A stretch of DNA of 64,000 nucleotides from Pseudomonadota bacterium (GTDB taxonomy: Bacteria; Pseudomonadota; Alphaproteobacteria; UBA828), in contig JAQBTG010000001.1 in the NCBI GenBank assembly GCA_027624955.1, forward strand, positions 1-64,000, written 5' to 3'. Below are positions 44,924 to 53,101 of the stretch, in pieces (the stretch's first letter is position 1; each line of letters opens with the position of its first letter). The notes under the pieces are model-generated. The model was given only the letters and a program-made list of their open reading frames with translations, did not search any database and was not told the DNA's origin. The position numbers and the translations under genes are program-made.

Positions 44924-46141
44924 ATGGAAAAAGCGCAACAAAACAACAAATTGCCGCTCGAAGGGCTGCGCGTGCTCGATCTCGCGACATTCGTCGCCAG
45001 CCCGTTCAGCGCCGCGATCCTCGGTGAATTCGGCGCCGAAGTGATCAAGATCGAGCAGCCAGGCAGCGGCGATCCGCTACGCAAGTTCGGCACGCCGAGC
45101 AAAAACGGCGATGGCTACTGCTGGCTTTCCGAACAGCGCAACAAGCGCTCGGTCACGCTCGACATTCGCACGGAAAAAGGGGTCGAAATCTTCAAGCGTC
45201 TGATCGTCAGCGCCGATGTCCTATGCGAGAATTTCCGCCCCGGCACGCTAGAAAAATGGGGCCTCGGGCCCGACGTGCTGAGAGCGATCAATCCCCGCCT
45301 GGTGATGCTCCGCATCTCGGGCTATGGCCAGACCGGCCCGTATAAGAACCGCCCCGGCTTCGCCCGCATCGCCCATGCCTTTGGCGGCCTCACTTATCTT
45401 ACCGGCGAGCCCGACGGGCCACCTTTGACGCCGGGCTCGACCTCCCTGGCCGATTATATCTCCGGCCTCTACGGCGCTCTCGGCATCCTTCTGTCTTTAC
45501 GTGCGCGCGAAGACACCGGGCGCGGCCAGGAGATAGACGTCGCGCTCTATGAATCGATCTTCCGCGTGCTCGATGAGATGGCGCCGCTCTATGCCGCCAA
45601 CGGTTTCGTACGCCCGCGCCTCGGTTTGGGGACTGCCAATGTCTGCCCACATGGGCATTTCGAATGCGGCGATGGTGAATGGGTGGCGATCGCGTGCACC
45701 AGTGACAAGATGTGGCTGCGCATGGCAGAAGTACTCGGCCGCCCCGAACTCGGCCCAGATCCGCGCTACGCAACCACCGCCAACCGGGTTGCCAACCGCG
45801 AGGACGTGGATGGATTGGTGAGCGCCTTTACGCTCTCGATGACACGCGAGAAGCTGATGCAGGTCTGTGTCGCCGGTGAGGTGCCGATTGCGCCAGTCTA
45901 TTCGATTGCCGATATCTTCGACGATCCACACTATAAGGCGCGCAAAACTCTGGTGACGGTGGAAGACGAAACCGCTGGAGAAATCACCGTGCCGGGTGTG
46001 CTGCCGCACCTGTCTGAGACGCCGGGCCGCATTACCCATCTCGGCCCCACTCTCGCTGAGGGCAATCAGGAAATCTATGGCGACGAGCTTGGCTTCAGCG
46101 CAGCCGAGCTGGCCGAATTGAAACGCGCAGGCGTGATTTAG
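44924..46141 (+). CDS. CaiB/BaiF family (class III) CoA-transferase
   Basis: 405 residues from the ATG at 44924; no strong ribosome binding site is seen. Family motifs: LEGLRVLDLATFVASPFSAA, EFGAEVIKIEQPGSGDPLR, ENFRPGTLEKWGL, and the catalytic-Asp segment TSLADYISGLYGAL. C-terminal domain: EVPIAPVYSIADIFDDPHYK. It moves CoA between a carboxylic acid and an acyl-CoA through mixed anhydride intermediates. Substrates in this family range from carnitine and formate/oxalate to succinate/mesaconate. None can be chosen from context, since only a dioxygenase gene abuts it convergently. Confidence 0.9.
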   Translation: MEKAQQNNKLPLEGLRVLDLATFVASPFSAAILGEFGAEVIKIEQPGSGDPLRKFGTPSKNGDGYCWLSEQRNKRSVTLDIRTEKGVEIFKRLIVSADVLCENFRPGTLEKWGLGPDVLRAINPRLVMLRISGYGQTGPYKNRPGFARIAHAFGGLTYLTGEPDGPPLTPGSTSLADYISGLYGALGILLSLRAREDTGRGQEIDVALYESIFRVLDEMAPLYAANGFVRPRLGLGTANVCPHGHFECGDGEWVAIACTSDKMWLRMAEVLGRPELGPDPRYATTANRVANREDVDGLVSAFTLSMTREKLMQVCVAGEVPIAPVYSIADIFDDPHYKARKTLVTVEDETAGEITVPGVLPHLSETPGRITHLGPTLAEGNQEIYGDELGFSAAELAELKRAGVI

Positions 46142-46144
46142 TTT

Positions 46145-47146
46145 TTATTCTGCCGCGTCAAATTCTGGCGCGCGCAGTTTTTCGAATTTCGCCGTGATGT
46201 GCTCGCCCGAGGTTGTCGGCGCGTGTTTGGGCGGATTGTCAGGTCCCTGACAGTGCGGCAAGCATTCCACCTTGGCGTCGTAATTGGGCTGGTGGAAGAA
46301 CAGCAACGATGTCTTGCTCAGATGCGCCTTGTCGCGCGGTGGATTGGTCACCCGGTGCAGCGTTGAGACCCATTGATCGTTGGTCCAATCGGCCATCAGG
46401 TCGCCGATATTGACGGCAAAAGTGCCGGGCATATACGGCACGGTCTCCCATTCTCCGTCCTTGCGGTGCACTTGGAGGCCGCCGATATCGGTATCGGTGT
46501 GGACGATCGTGAGGTCGCCGTAATCGCAATGCGCGCCGCCGCGCAATTGTTTCTCCAAAGGCGGCTTGGGCTGGGCGGGATAATAATTGATGCACAGGCA
46601 GGTGATGTGCTTGTCGATCTTGGGCTCGAAGAAGTCCTCTTCCAGGCCGAGCGCGAGCGCGAAGATGCGCATTAAATCTCCAGCCAGTTTCTCCATTGCG
46701 CGGTAATAGGTCTCGCACAGGTTCCGCATGTTGCCGGGCTGGTCGGGCCAGATATTGGGCGGAAAATAGCGCGCACCGGCATTGCCGAAATGATATTCAT
46801 CGAACGCGTGATCGAACGGCCCCATATTCCAGGATTCGCGCAAATCCGTCGGTGCATCCTCGTCCATGGTATAGGCCAGACTGTGGCTCTCCTGGGGCGA
46901 ATAGCCGCGCAGGCGATCGGCCGGCAGCTTGTGCCGCATCTTTTCCCAAAACGGCAAAGCGAAGTAGTCGTCGCTCATTTTGTGCACGTCAGCGAGCAAA
47001 TCCGCTGGTACATCATGCCCGGAGATCACAAGAAAGCCGATTTCGCGGCAGGCCTTGTCGACCTGGGCGGCGACCCTTGCCTTGTCCGCCGGCCCGCCAT
47101 GCAGAAATGGCCCGATATCGATAAGTGGTACGATGCCTTCGCTCAT
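46145..47146 (-). CDS. Isopenicillin-N-synthase-like 2OG/Fe(II) oxygenase
   Basis: 333 residues from the ATG at 47146; an in-frame start at 47182 is weaker. The DIOX_N part is PLIDIGPFLHGGPADKARVA, IGFLVISGHDVPADL. The Fe2OG domain keeps His-x-Asp in GAHCDYGDLTIVHTD and the distal His in STLHRVTNPP. At the co-substrate site, usually Arg-x-Ser, it has Lys-Thr-Ser (SKTSLLFFHQPNYD). That may alter 2-oxoglutarate binding, as seen in other members that use no 2-oxoglutarate. It is convergent with the CaiB gene across 3 bases. Substrate unknown. Confidence 0.85.
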   Translation of the reverse strand: MSEGIVPLIDIGPFLHGGPADKARVAAQVDKACREIGFLVISGHDVPADLLADVHKMSDDYFALPFWEKMRHKLPADRLRGYSPQESHSLAYTMDEDAPTDLRESWNMGPFDHAFDEYHFGNAGARYFPPNIWPDQPGNMRNLCETYYRAMEKLAGDLMRIFALALGLEEDFFEPKIDKHITCLCINYYPAQPKPPLEKQLRGGAHCDYGDLTIVHTDTDIGGLQVHRKDGEWETVPYMPGTFAVNIGDLMADWTNDQWVSTLHRVTNPPRDKAHLSKTSLLFFHQPNYDAKVECLPHCQGPDNPPKHAPTTSGEHITAKFEKLRAPEFDAAE

Positions 47147-47251
47147 AACCTGACCCGCTCCCTTTGGAATATGCTCTTGCATTATTACGTATATTGATTG
47201 GAAAGCGCCACACCTGGCGCGAAATCAAGCAATCGGGAAAGAACTGACACG

Positions 47252-48649
47252 ATGACGGATCATGTGATTTCTACCGTCGCCCGTGGCGCGACGGCAGCCG
47301 GCGCCGCACCCACGCGGCACAGAGATGCCGCCGCGAAACGCCTCTCCGCCGCCTTCCACACCGAGGTGATGCGGGGTCTGTTATTTTCTACGCGCGCCCG
47401 GGCGATCGCACTCGGCGCCATTGCGGTTCTCGTCGCGCTGCAGAATTGGGAGGCCGGCGCGGCTGCCACACTTTATTTCGAGGTCATCCTCGCGGTATTT
47501 TTCTTGCTCGGCGTTGGGCATTACAAATTGGCGAAATCGCGCTTCGCCCACCCGCTGCACAAATATCTATTTACCACGGCGGATGTCTTGCTGCTTGGTG
47601 TCGTGATCCTCTTGCCGGCGCCGTTCGATGACAGGTTCGAGTCCGCCGCACTTCATTTGCGCGGCCCAAATTTTCTTTATTTCCTGATCATTATGGCCGG
47701 CACCATCCTGACCTATTCACCGCGTCTGGTGATATGGAACGGCATCGTCACCATCCTGGCGTGGAGCGCCGGCGTGTGGGCAATCATCTCACTGCCCGAA
47801 ACCATCACCTTCATGGATTCCCCCGCGACCCGCCCGGCTGAGGAAACGCGTCGTATATTTCTCGACGAGAATTTTGTGTTCGTCATGGGCTGGGTGCAGC
47901 AAATCGTCATTTTCGCCATCTTCACTGGCATCATGGCGTTGGTGGTGTGGCGCGCCCGGCGTTTGGTCGAGACTCAGGCCTCAACCGAACGCGAGCGCGC
48001 CAATCTTTCGCGCTATTTCTCGCCCAATATGGTGGATGAGCTGGCTGCCTCCGACACGCCCTTGGGCGCGGTCCGGCGGCAGAATGTCGCGGTGTTGTTC
48101 GCCGATATCGTCGGCTTTACCGGCATGAGCGAGACGCGCAGTCCAGAGCAGGTCATCGCCCTGTTGCGCGGCTTTCACGGCCGCATGGAAGAGGTCGTAT
48201 TTGCTCATGGTGGCACGCTCGATAAGTATATCGGCGATGCGGTGATGGCGACGTTCGGCACACCGCATACCGGGTCGCGCGATGCTACCGACGCGCTTAC
48301 CTGCGCCATCGCCATGGCCGATGCGATGGCAACATGGAATCTGGAGCGCATGGCAGAAGGCGAAGCACAGGTCCGCGTCGGCATTGGTCTGCAATTCGGG
48401 CCGGCGGTGCTCGGCGACACCGGCGGTGCGCATCGCCTCGAATTTGCCGTGATTGGCGATACGGTCAATGTGGCGAGCCGCTTGGAACATCTCACCCGTA
48501 CGCTCGACGGAACGATTGTCGCGGGCGGCGTTCTGGTGGCCGAAGTGCGGCGGGAAGGCGGCAGCGAAGCCTTGCTTGAAGGCTTTCGTGAGCGCACCGG
48601 CCAGGAGATTCCGGGGCGCAGCGGAGCAATCACCGTGTGGGCCAAGTAG
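47252..48649 (+). CDS. Membrane-bound class III adenylate/guanylate cyclase
   Basis: 465 residues. The N-terminal half has about six transmembrane helices (IALGAIAVLVALQNW, FEVILAVFFLLGVGHY, ADVLLLGVVILLPAP, YFLIIMAGTILTY, IVTILAWSAGVWAI, IVIFAIFTGIMALVVW). A short linker follows, then a catalytic domain from about 285: VAVLFADIVGFTGMSE (first metal Asp), LDKYIGDAVMATFG (purine Lys and second Asp), EFAVIGDTVNVASRLE (base Asp and transition-state Asn/Arg). All catalytic residues are present, and the Lys/Asp pair predicts ATP specificity. A near-consensus CRP site lies 260 bases downstream, which may be functionally linked. Confidence 0.92.
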   Translation: MTDHVISTVARGATAAGAAPTRHRDAAAKRLSAAFHTEVMRGLLFSTRARAIALGAIAVLVALQNWEAGAAATLYFEVILAVFFLLGVGHYKLAKSRFAHPLHKYLFTTADVLLLGVVILLPAPFDDRFESAALHLRGPNFLYFLIIMAGTILTYSPRLVIWNGIVTILAWSAGVWAIISLPETITFMDSPATRPAEETRRIFLDENFVFVMGWVQQIVIFAIFTGIMALVVWRARRLVETQASTERERANLSRYFSPNMVDELAASDTPLGAVRRQNVAVLFADIVGFTGMSETRSPEQVIALLRGFHGRMEEVVFAHGGTLDKYIGDAVMATFGTPHTGSRDATDALTCAIAMADAMATWNLERMAEGEAQVRVGIGLQFGPAVLGDTGGAHRLEFAVIGDTVNVASRLEHLTRTLDGTIVAGGVLVAEVRREGGSEALLEGFRERTGQEIPGRSGAITVWAK

Positions 48650-48661
48650 CGGTTACAAAAC

Positions 48662-48684
48662 CCTCTCCCCAAGGGGAGAGGGGG
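48662..48684. terminator. Strong inverted repeat after the cyclase gene
   Basis: CCCTCTCCCC-AA-GGGGAGAGGG, 13 bases past the cyclase stop. It has no T-run on the plus side, while the minus side ends in TTTT. It probably acts as a bidirectional barrier or mRNA 3' end. Confidence 0.5.
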
Positions 48685-48772
48685 AAAGCAAAGCACGCGG
48701 CGGGCGCTCAGTTCGTCCCACCAACCCAAACCCTTCCTTCTCGCCGGGGCGGAAGGGCCTAAAATTTTACGC

Positions 48773-48808
48773 AAAAAAAAACCGGGCCGGGTTTTAAGTC
48801 CGGCCCGG
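48773..48808 (-). terminator. Rho-independent terminator, minus strand
   Basis: Read on the minus strand: CCGGGCCGG-9-base loop-CCGGCCCGG followed by nine T. It is the strongest terminator-like structure in the window. It lies 167 bases past the sixA-like stop, far for a simple gene terminator. Confidence 0.85.
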
Positions 48809-48885
48809 AGAGGAGGGAGATGAGATTCGCGGAATGCCGCGCTTCTCTCTTCCGGGAGGGGTACATAGAAGATACCCATGATCAT
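48773..48885 (-). ncRNA. Candidate small RNA with anti-Shine-Dalgarno tract
   Basis: The minus strand from about 48885 to the terminator could form three hairpins: GGGTA/TACCC, CGCGG-CATT-CCGCG, and the terminator stem. A single-stranded tract CTCATCTCCCTCCTCTCC is complementary to purine-rich ribosome binding sites. C/U-rich anti-SD loops are a known feature of alphaproteobacterial sRNAs. A CRP-like palindrome lies just upstream. The 5' end and -10 box are not determinable, so this is a hypothesis. The alternative is a long 3' UTR of the sixA-like mRNA. Confidence 0.45.
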
Positions 48886-48907
48886 GACGATTCTAGGGCA
48901 AGGCGGC

Positions 48908-48923
48908 TGTGATCAGCGTCACA
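48908..48923. promoter_or_regulatory. CRP/FNR-superfamily binding site (TGTGA-N6-TCACA)
   Basis: TGTGATCAGCGTCACA matches the E. coli CRP core TGTGA-N6-TCACA exactly and is fully palindromic in its arms. It lies in the gap next to a cyclase gene, upstream of the candidate minus-strand sRNA and downstream of the sixA-like stop. Confidence 0.55.
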
Positions 48924-48974
48924 ACATGATGATTTTATTGGTTTATTTTGTAACTAACGAAAAAATAAGCTGGA

Positions 48975-49541
48975 TCAAATCAGCTCTTTGGGAGTGATGA
49001 AAGCACGCAGCATGGCGGTGCCGGGCGCAAGATGCGCCCAGACCTCCGAATCAGATGTCAATCTGGCCAGCGCGCCAGCGGGAAAGTCCCGCGCGGCCTT
49101 GCGCGCTGCCCGCCCGCCACCGCTTCCCGCGAGCAGCCCGACAAGCGCATGGAGGCCCGGATTATGCGCCACCAGCAGCACCGCATGGGCCGCTTCGGGC
49201 AAACATCGGAGGACCGTCAGCAGTGTTTCCACGCTGGCCAAATTGAGGTCCTCACGCACTTCGAGTGGCGGCGGGGAATCCATTGCGCCGGCTAACAGTT
49301 GGGCGCTTTCATGTGCGCGCCGGGCGTTTGAGCAGAGTATCGCATCCCAGGTGGCACCCTCGTCTTTGAGATGTGATGCCAAACGGCGGCACTCGACAAT
49401 TCCGCGCGGTGTCAGCGCCCGTGCCGCATCGCCTTCGGCGTTTCGTGCCTCGGCCTCGCCATGGCGCATGATGTAAATGCTTTTGATCTTTGATCTCCTT
49501 GCCGAAAGCGCGCCGCCTCCTGTTAAATGGCGCGCCGTCAA
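48975..49541 (-). CDS. sixA: SixA-like phosphohistidine phosphatase (histidine phosphatase superfamily)
   Basis: The core IYIMRHGEAEARN carries the RHG catalytic motif. DAILCSNARRAHESAQLL and VLLVAHNPGLHALVGLL supply the other phosphate-pocket residues. It removes phosphate from phosphohistidine proteins such as phosphorelay domains. The start is uncertain. The listed end is a TTG at 49541 without a ribosome binding site. A perfect AAGGAG (49495-49500) lies 7 bases before an in-frame ATC at 49487, exactly where family proteins begin (xKSIYIMRHGE). The next ATG would remove the first beta strand. It is divergent from the acyl-CoA synthetase gene. Confidence 0.85.
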   Translation of the reverse strand: MTARHLTGGGALSARRSKIKSIYIMRHGEAEARNAEGDAARALTPRGIVECRRLASHLKDEGATWDAILCSNARRAHESAQLLAGAMDSPPPLEVREDLNLASVETLLTVLRCLPEAAHAVLLVAHNPGLHALVGLLAGSGGGRAARKAARDFPAGALARLTSDSEVWAHLAPGTAMLRAFITPKELI

Positions 49542-49566
49542 TCAACGCAATTGGGAGCGCTAAAGA

Positions 49567-51207
49567 ATGGCCGATGATCGCGCCGCGCGAAACCTTTATG
49601 AAGAGGGCTTGGAGCGCAACCCCGCCAACCATGTGGCGCTGACGCCGCTCGGCTTCCTGTCGCGCGCCGTCCATATTTATCCCGGACGCACCGCCTGGCG
49701 ACACGGCGCACGCAGCGCCACCTACCGAGAATTCTACGCCCGCTCGCGCCGCCTTGCCTCGGCCCTGGCGGCGCGCGGTATCGGCCCCGGCGATACGGTC
49801 AGCATCATGGCGCCCAACATTCCCGCCATGCTGGAAGCGCATTACGGCGTGCCGATGACCGGCGCCGTGTTGAACGCGTTGAATGTCCGCCTTGATGCCC
49901 CGGCAATCGCCTTTATTCTCGACCATGCCGAGGCCAAAATACTCTTTACCGATCGCGCTTTTTCGCCGGTAATTTCCGAAGCGCTTAAGCTCGCCCAATG
50001 CGATCCGTTGGTCATCGATATTGACGACGCGCCGGAAGAGGGCGGCGAATTCCTAGGGTCTATCGAATACGAAGCCTTTCTCGACGCCGGCGATCCCGAC
50101 CATGATTGGCGTTGGCCGGCCGATGAATGGGAGGCGATTTCGCTGTGCTACACCTCAGGCACCACCGGCAACCCCAAAGGCGTGGTGTTGCATCACCGCG
50201 GCGCCTATTTGAACGCCATCGGCAACTCCCTCACCTGGAGCCTCGGCGACGCGCCGGTCTATCTATGGACGCTGCCGATGTTCCACTGCAACGGCTGGTG
50301 CTTTACCTGGACCATCACCGCCCAGGGCGGCACCCATGTGTGCCTGCGCAGAGTGGAGGCCGCGGCGATCTTCGAGGCCATCACACGCGACGGCGTGAAC
50401 CGCTTCTGCGGCGCACCGATCGTCCTCAATATGATCGTCAATGCGCCGCAGGAAGCGCGCGCTGCGTTCGATCACCGCGTCGACGTGATGACTGCCGCCG
50501 CGCCGCCGCCCGCCGCCATCATCGCTGCGATGGAGCGTGACGGTTTTCACGTCACCCATGTTTATGGCCTGACCGAAGTTTATGGCCCGGTCACGGTGTG
50601 CGCTTGGCACGGTGAATGGGACAGCCTCGATATCGAGGCCCAGGCGACGCTGAAAGCGCGCCAGGGCGTGGCCTACGTCACGCTCGACGGCCTCGGCGTC
50701 CAGGCGCCTGGAAGCGGAGATGCGGTGCCCGCCGACGGCAAGACGATGGGCGAAGTGGTGATGCGCGGCAATACGGTGATGAAAGGCTATCTTAAGAACG
50801 GCCCGGCCACAGAGGAAGCGTTTGCCGGTGGCTGGTTCCACACCGGCGATCTCGGCGTAATGCACCCGGACGGCTATATCGAACTCAAGGACCGCGCCAA
50901 GGACATCATCATCTCCGGTGGGGAAAACATCAGCACCATTGAGATCGAAGACGTACTCTACAAACACGCTGCGGTGCTGGAAGCAGCGGTTGTCGGCCGC
51001 CCCGACGACACCTGGGGTGAGACGCCCTGCGCCTTCGTCACCCTGAAGGATGGCGCCACGGCCAGCGCTGACGAGCTGATCGCCCATTGCCGCGCCAACA
51101 TGGCCCATTTCAAGGCGCCGAAGACGGTGGTATTCGGCACCCTCCCCAAAACCTCAACCGGCAAAGTCCAAAAATTCACCCTCCGCGAACGCGCCGCCGA
51201 ATTATGA
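49567..51207 (+). CDS. AMP-forming acyl-CoA synthetase
   Basis: 546 residues of the medium/short-chain acyl-CoA synthetase group (AlkK/MenE-like rather than FadD). P-loop SLCYTSGTTGNPKGVVLHH, A4 LPMFHCNGWCFTW, A5 HVYGLTEVYGPVTVC, A8 DRAKDIIISGGENISTIEIE, and catalytic Lys in PKTSTGKVQKFTLRE. The HCNGWCFTW segment is typical of enzymes for medium-chain or aromatic propionoid acids (DMSP/methylmercaptopropionate ligases also share it). No partner gene is adjacent, so the substrate is open. A dispersed repeat (copy D) lies just downstream. Confidence 0.9.
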   Translation: MADDRAARNLYEEGLERNPANHVALTPLGFLSRAVHIYPGRTAWRHGARSATYREFYARSRRLASALAARGIGPGDTVSIMAPNIPAMLEAHYGVPMTGAVLNALNVRLDAPAIAFILDHAEAKILFTDRAFSPVISEALKLAQCDPLVIDIDDAPEEGGEFLGSIEYEAFLDAGDPDHDWRWPADEWEAISLCYTSGTTGNPKGVVLHHRGAYLNAIGNSLTWSLGDAPVYLWTLPMFHCNGWCFTWTITAQGGTHVCLRRVEAAAIFEAITRDGVNRFCGAPIVLNMIVNAPQEARAAFDHRVDVMTAAAPPPAAIIAAMERDGFHVTHVYGLTEVYGPVTVCAWHGEWDSLDIEAQATLKARQGVAYVTLDGLGVQAPGSGDAVPADGKTMGEVVMRGNTVMKGYLKNGPATEEAFAGGWFHTGDLGVMHPDGYIELKDRAKDIIISGGENISTIEIEDVLYKHAAVLEAAVVGRPDDTWGETPCAFVTLKDGATASADELIAHCRANMAHFKAPKTVVFGTLPKTSTGKVQKFTLRERAAEL

Positions 51208-51240
51208 GAGTACTAATTCATCCAAACGGCACCACCCCGC

Positions 51241-51333
51241 GAAGGCTTTTTCGCCTTCCGGCAAGCGCGACCGCGCGCCCTAGCCTGTGCGAGGTAGCCA
51301 AGGCCGCGGAGGCGGCCGCCCGGCATTTGAGGG
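51241..51333 (+). repeat. Dispersed intergenic repeat, copy D
   Basis: Opens with the hairpin GAAGGC-TTTTTC-GCCTTC, whose arms differ from copies B and C but still pair. Then CGGCAAGCGCGACCGCGCGC, CCTAGCCTGTGCGAGGTA, and GCGGAGGCGGCCGCCCGGCA with TTTGAGGG. It sits directly in front of the glutamine amidotransferase start, within its presumed leader. Confidence 0.75.
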
Positions 51334-51343
51334 ACAAAAAGAG

Positions 51344-52090
51344 ATGAGAATTGCCATCCTCCAACACGCCGGTTTTGAGCATGCCGGCATCTTGCGCGAT
51401 TTCATGCGGGCCGACGGTATCGCGTTCGATGTCGCCGCGCTCGATGAGGGCGACGCCGTACCGATGCTTGATCCCTATGACGCCCTGATCGTGCTAGGTG
51501 GGCCGATGGGGCCGCTCGACTATGGCGCCCATCCCTGGCTTGCCGATGAGACCGCTCTGATCCGCGAGGCGATTGTTGAGCGCGCACTGCCCACACTCGG
51601 TATCTGTCTTGGCCATCAGTTGATGGCGCAGGCGCTCGGCGGCACGCTGGAGCTGCCTGGGCATACCGAAGTCGGCGTGGTCGAGATCATCTTTAACGAA
51701 GCGGGTCGGCGCGATCCCTTGTTCGCAGGCTGGGAGAGTCCCTCTCCCGGCTTGCAATGGCATGAATGGCAAGTGAAAGAGCTGCCGCCAGGCGCGGTGC
51801 CGCTCGCCCATTCCGCCGCCTGCCGGATTCAAGCGATGCGTGCCGCGCCGCGCGCTTGGGGCGTGCAGTTCCACATCGAAGTCTATGATGGCACGATCGA
51901 CGAATGGCTGGCGCCAGAAGGCCATGAAGAAGAGCTGCAAAGTATAATGGGGCCAGAGGCCCACAGAGATTTCGGCTTCCAGGCGGCGCAGAACATGGCC
52001 CGCCTGAACCGCGACGCCCGCCGCCTGTTCGACAATTTCACCGCACTCGCCCGACTGCCGGCGGAAGCGCTGGAGGCGTGTGCAGAATGA
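51344..52090 (+). CDS. Class I glutamine amidotransferase-like protein
   Basis: 248 residues from the ATG at 51344. Triad: Cys in TLGICLGHQLMAQALGG (about residue 89), His in WGVQFHIEVYD, with a Glu two residues on. DALIVLGGPMGPLDYGAHPW is the oxyanion-side loop of the GMP-synthase-like GATase1 family. It would release ammonia from glutamine, or act as a gamma-glutamyl hydrolase in polyamine or amine catabolism. The C-terminal 60 residues are family-typical. No synthetase partner is nearby, so the acceptor is unknown. Confidence 0.85.
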   Translation: MRIAILQHAGFEHAGILRDFMRADGIAFDVAALDEGDAVPMLDPYDALIVLGGPMGPLDYGAHPWLADETALIREAIVERALPTLGICLGHQLMAQALGGTLELPGHTEVGVVEIIFNEAGRRDPLFAGWESPSPGLQWHEWQVKELPPGAVPLAHSAACRIQAMRAAPRAWGVQFHIEVYDGTIDEWLAPEGHEEELQSIMGPEAHRDFGFQAAQNMARLNRDARRLFDNFTALARLPAEALEACAE

Positions 52091-52262
52091 CATGCCGAGT
52101 ATAGATATTGCCAAATTTTCCCGGCAGGCCGGCGGCAACCATTCGGGACAACCAACCGTGTCCAACTTTGTCTGTAGCGATGGTTCAATGCAATCGGACG
52201 ACAACGAGCGTCGCGGCTCCGTCGTTGATATCGCCGATTTCACCTGATTGCCGCCATTGCAC

Positions 52263-53072
52263 CTATGCGAGGGACCGGACGAATTCATCGACTTCTTGGT
52301 TGAATCGCTCGGTCTCTTCCAGGAACGGGCAGTGGCTGCTGTCTTCATAGAGCGAAAATTGCGAGCCGGAAATATTCTCATGCACGAAGCGGATCGCCTC
52401 AGTCGGCAATAACTTATTCTCCGCGGCGCCTGAGATTACCAGGCTGGGAACCGAGACCTTGGATACATCGGGGCGGTAATCCTGCACGGTTTGATCGAAC
52501 AGCACGGCGCTGGCGATGCTCGCTGGGATGCGCATGTTCTCGGCCACCATCCACTCGATTTCTTGTTGCGCCGGCGGTTCCTTGAACATCATCGGCACGA
52601 ACCCGCGGAATATTGCCTCGCGCCCGGTTTGCACTTCCGACATCATGTGAATGAGGGCGGGCAGATCGAACAGGCCATGCTCCCAGTCCGGCCATTTGAA
52701 ATCCGTCGGCGTCTGTTCGACCAATATCGCGGCGGCGATATTGTCGCCGCCGAACTGCTTAAAATAATCCCACACCACCATGCAGCCCATCGACCAGCCA
52801 ACCAGCACCGCGTCGCTGAGGTTCTTGGCCTTGAGGAAGGCGTGCACATCCTGAGCATAGGTCGCCATGGTGTGCCCGTCCGGCGTATGGGAGGAGCCGC
52901 CATGGCCGCGCAAATCGAGCGCGATGGCATGATGATTTTCCCCGAGCGCCGGTAGCTGCTTGTAGAAAAAACGCGCGCTCATCCAAACGCCGTGTAGAAA
53001 GACGATCGGCCGTCCGGCGCCGCTTTCTTCGTAGGCAAGTTCGAGCTGATCGTTAATGCGAATTTTCGCCAT
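52263..53072 (-). CDS. Alpha/beta-fold hydrolase
   Basis: 269 residues. The ATG at 53072 is chosen because AAAGGAAC lies at proper spacing; ATG 53078 is too close. Motifs: PIVFLHGVWMSARFFY, LDLRGHGGSSHTPDG, nucleophile elbow GWSMGC (about residue 94), and catalytic His in DSSHCPFLEET. Closest in pattern to haloperoxidase or esterase-type hydrolases. It lies 29 bases downstream of acdS on the same strand and is probably co-transcribed. Substrate unknown. Confidence 0.85.
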   Translation of the reverse strand: MAKIRINDQLELAYEESGAGRPIVFLHGVWMSARFFYKQLPALGENHHAIALDLRGHGGSSHTPDGHTMATYAQDVHAFLKAKNLSDAVLVGWSMGCMVVWDYFKQFGGDNIAAAILVEQTPTDFKWPDWEHGLFDLPALIHMMSEVQTGREAIFRGFVPMMFKEPPAQQEIEWMVAENMRIPASIASAVLFDQTVQDYRPDVSKVSVPSLVISGAAENKLLPTEAIRFVHENISGSQFSLYEDSSHCPFLEETERFNQEVDEFVRSLA

Positions 53073-53101
53073 GATCATGTTCCTTTCAACTGTTTGGAGT
53101 C

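Larger units (their letters stand above)
48650..48974. other. 325-base gap holding two hairpins, a CRP-like site and a candidate sRNA
   Basis: The gap lies between the convergent cyclase and sixA-like genes. Besides the elements listed separately, an inverted repeat CCCTTCC/GGAAGGG occurs at 48731-48757. A 30-codon plus-strand frame (48820-48912, starting MRFAECRASL) follows AGGAGGGAG. It is a possible small protein or a by-chance antisense of the sRNA anti-SD tract. Confidence 0.5.

Noticed and set aside
48205-48885. Minus-strand frame covering the candidate sRNA and the cyclase end
   Set aside because: It reads through a strong terminator and antisense to the cyclase catalytic domain. Its first codons lie in the sRNA region by chance.
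50263-51108. 281-codon minus-strand frame within the acyl-CoA synthetase gene
   Set aside because: Antisense to the P-loop and A8 motifs; low-complexity His/Arg-rich composition typical of shadow frames.
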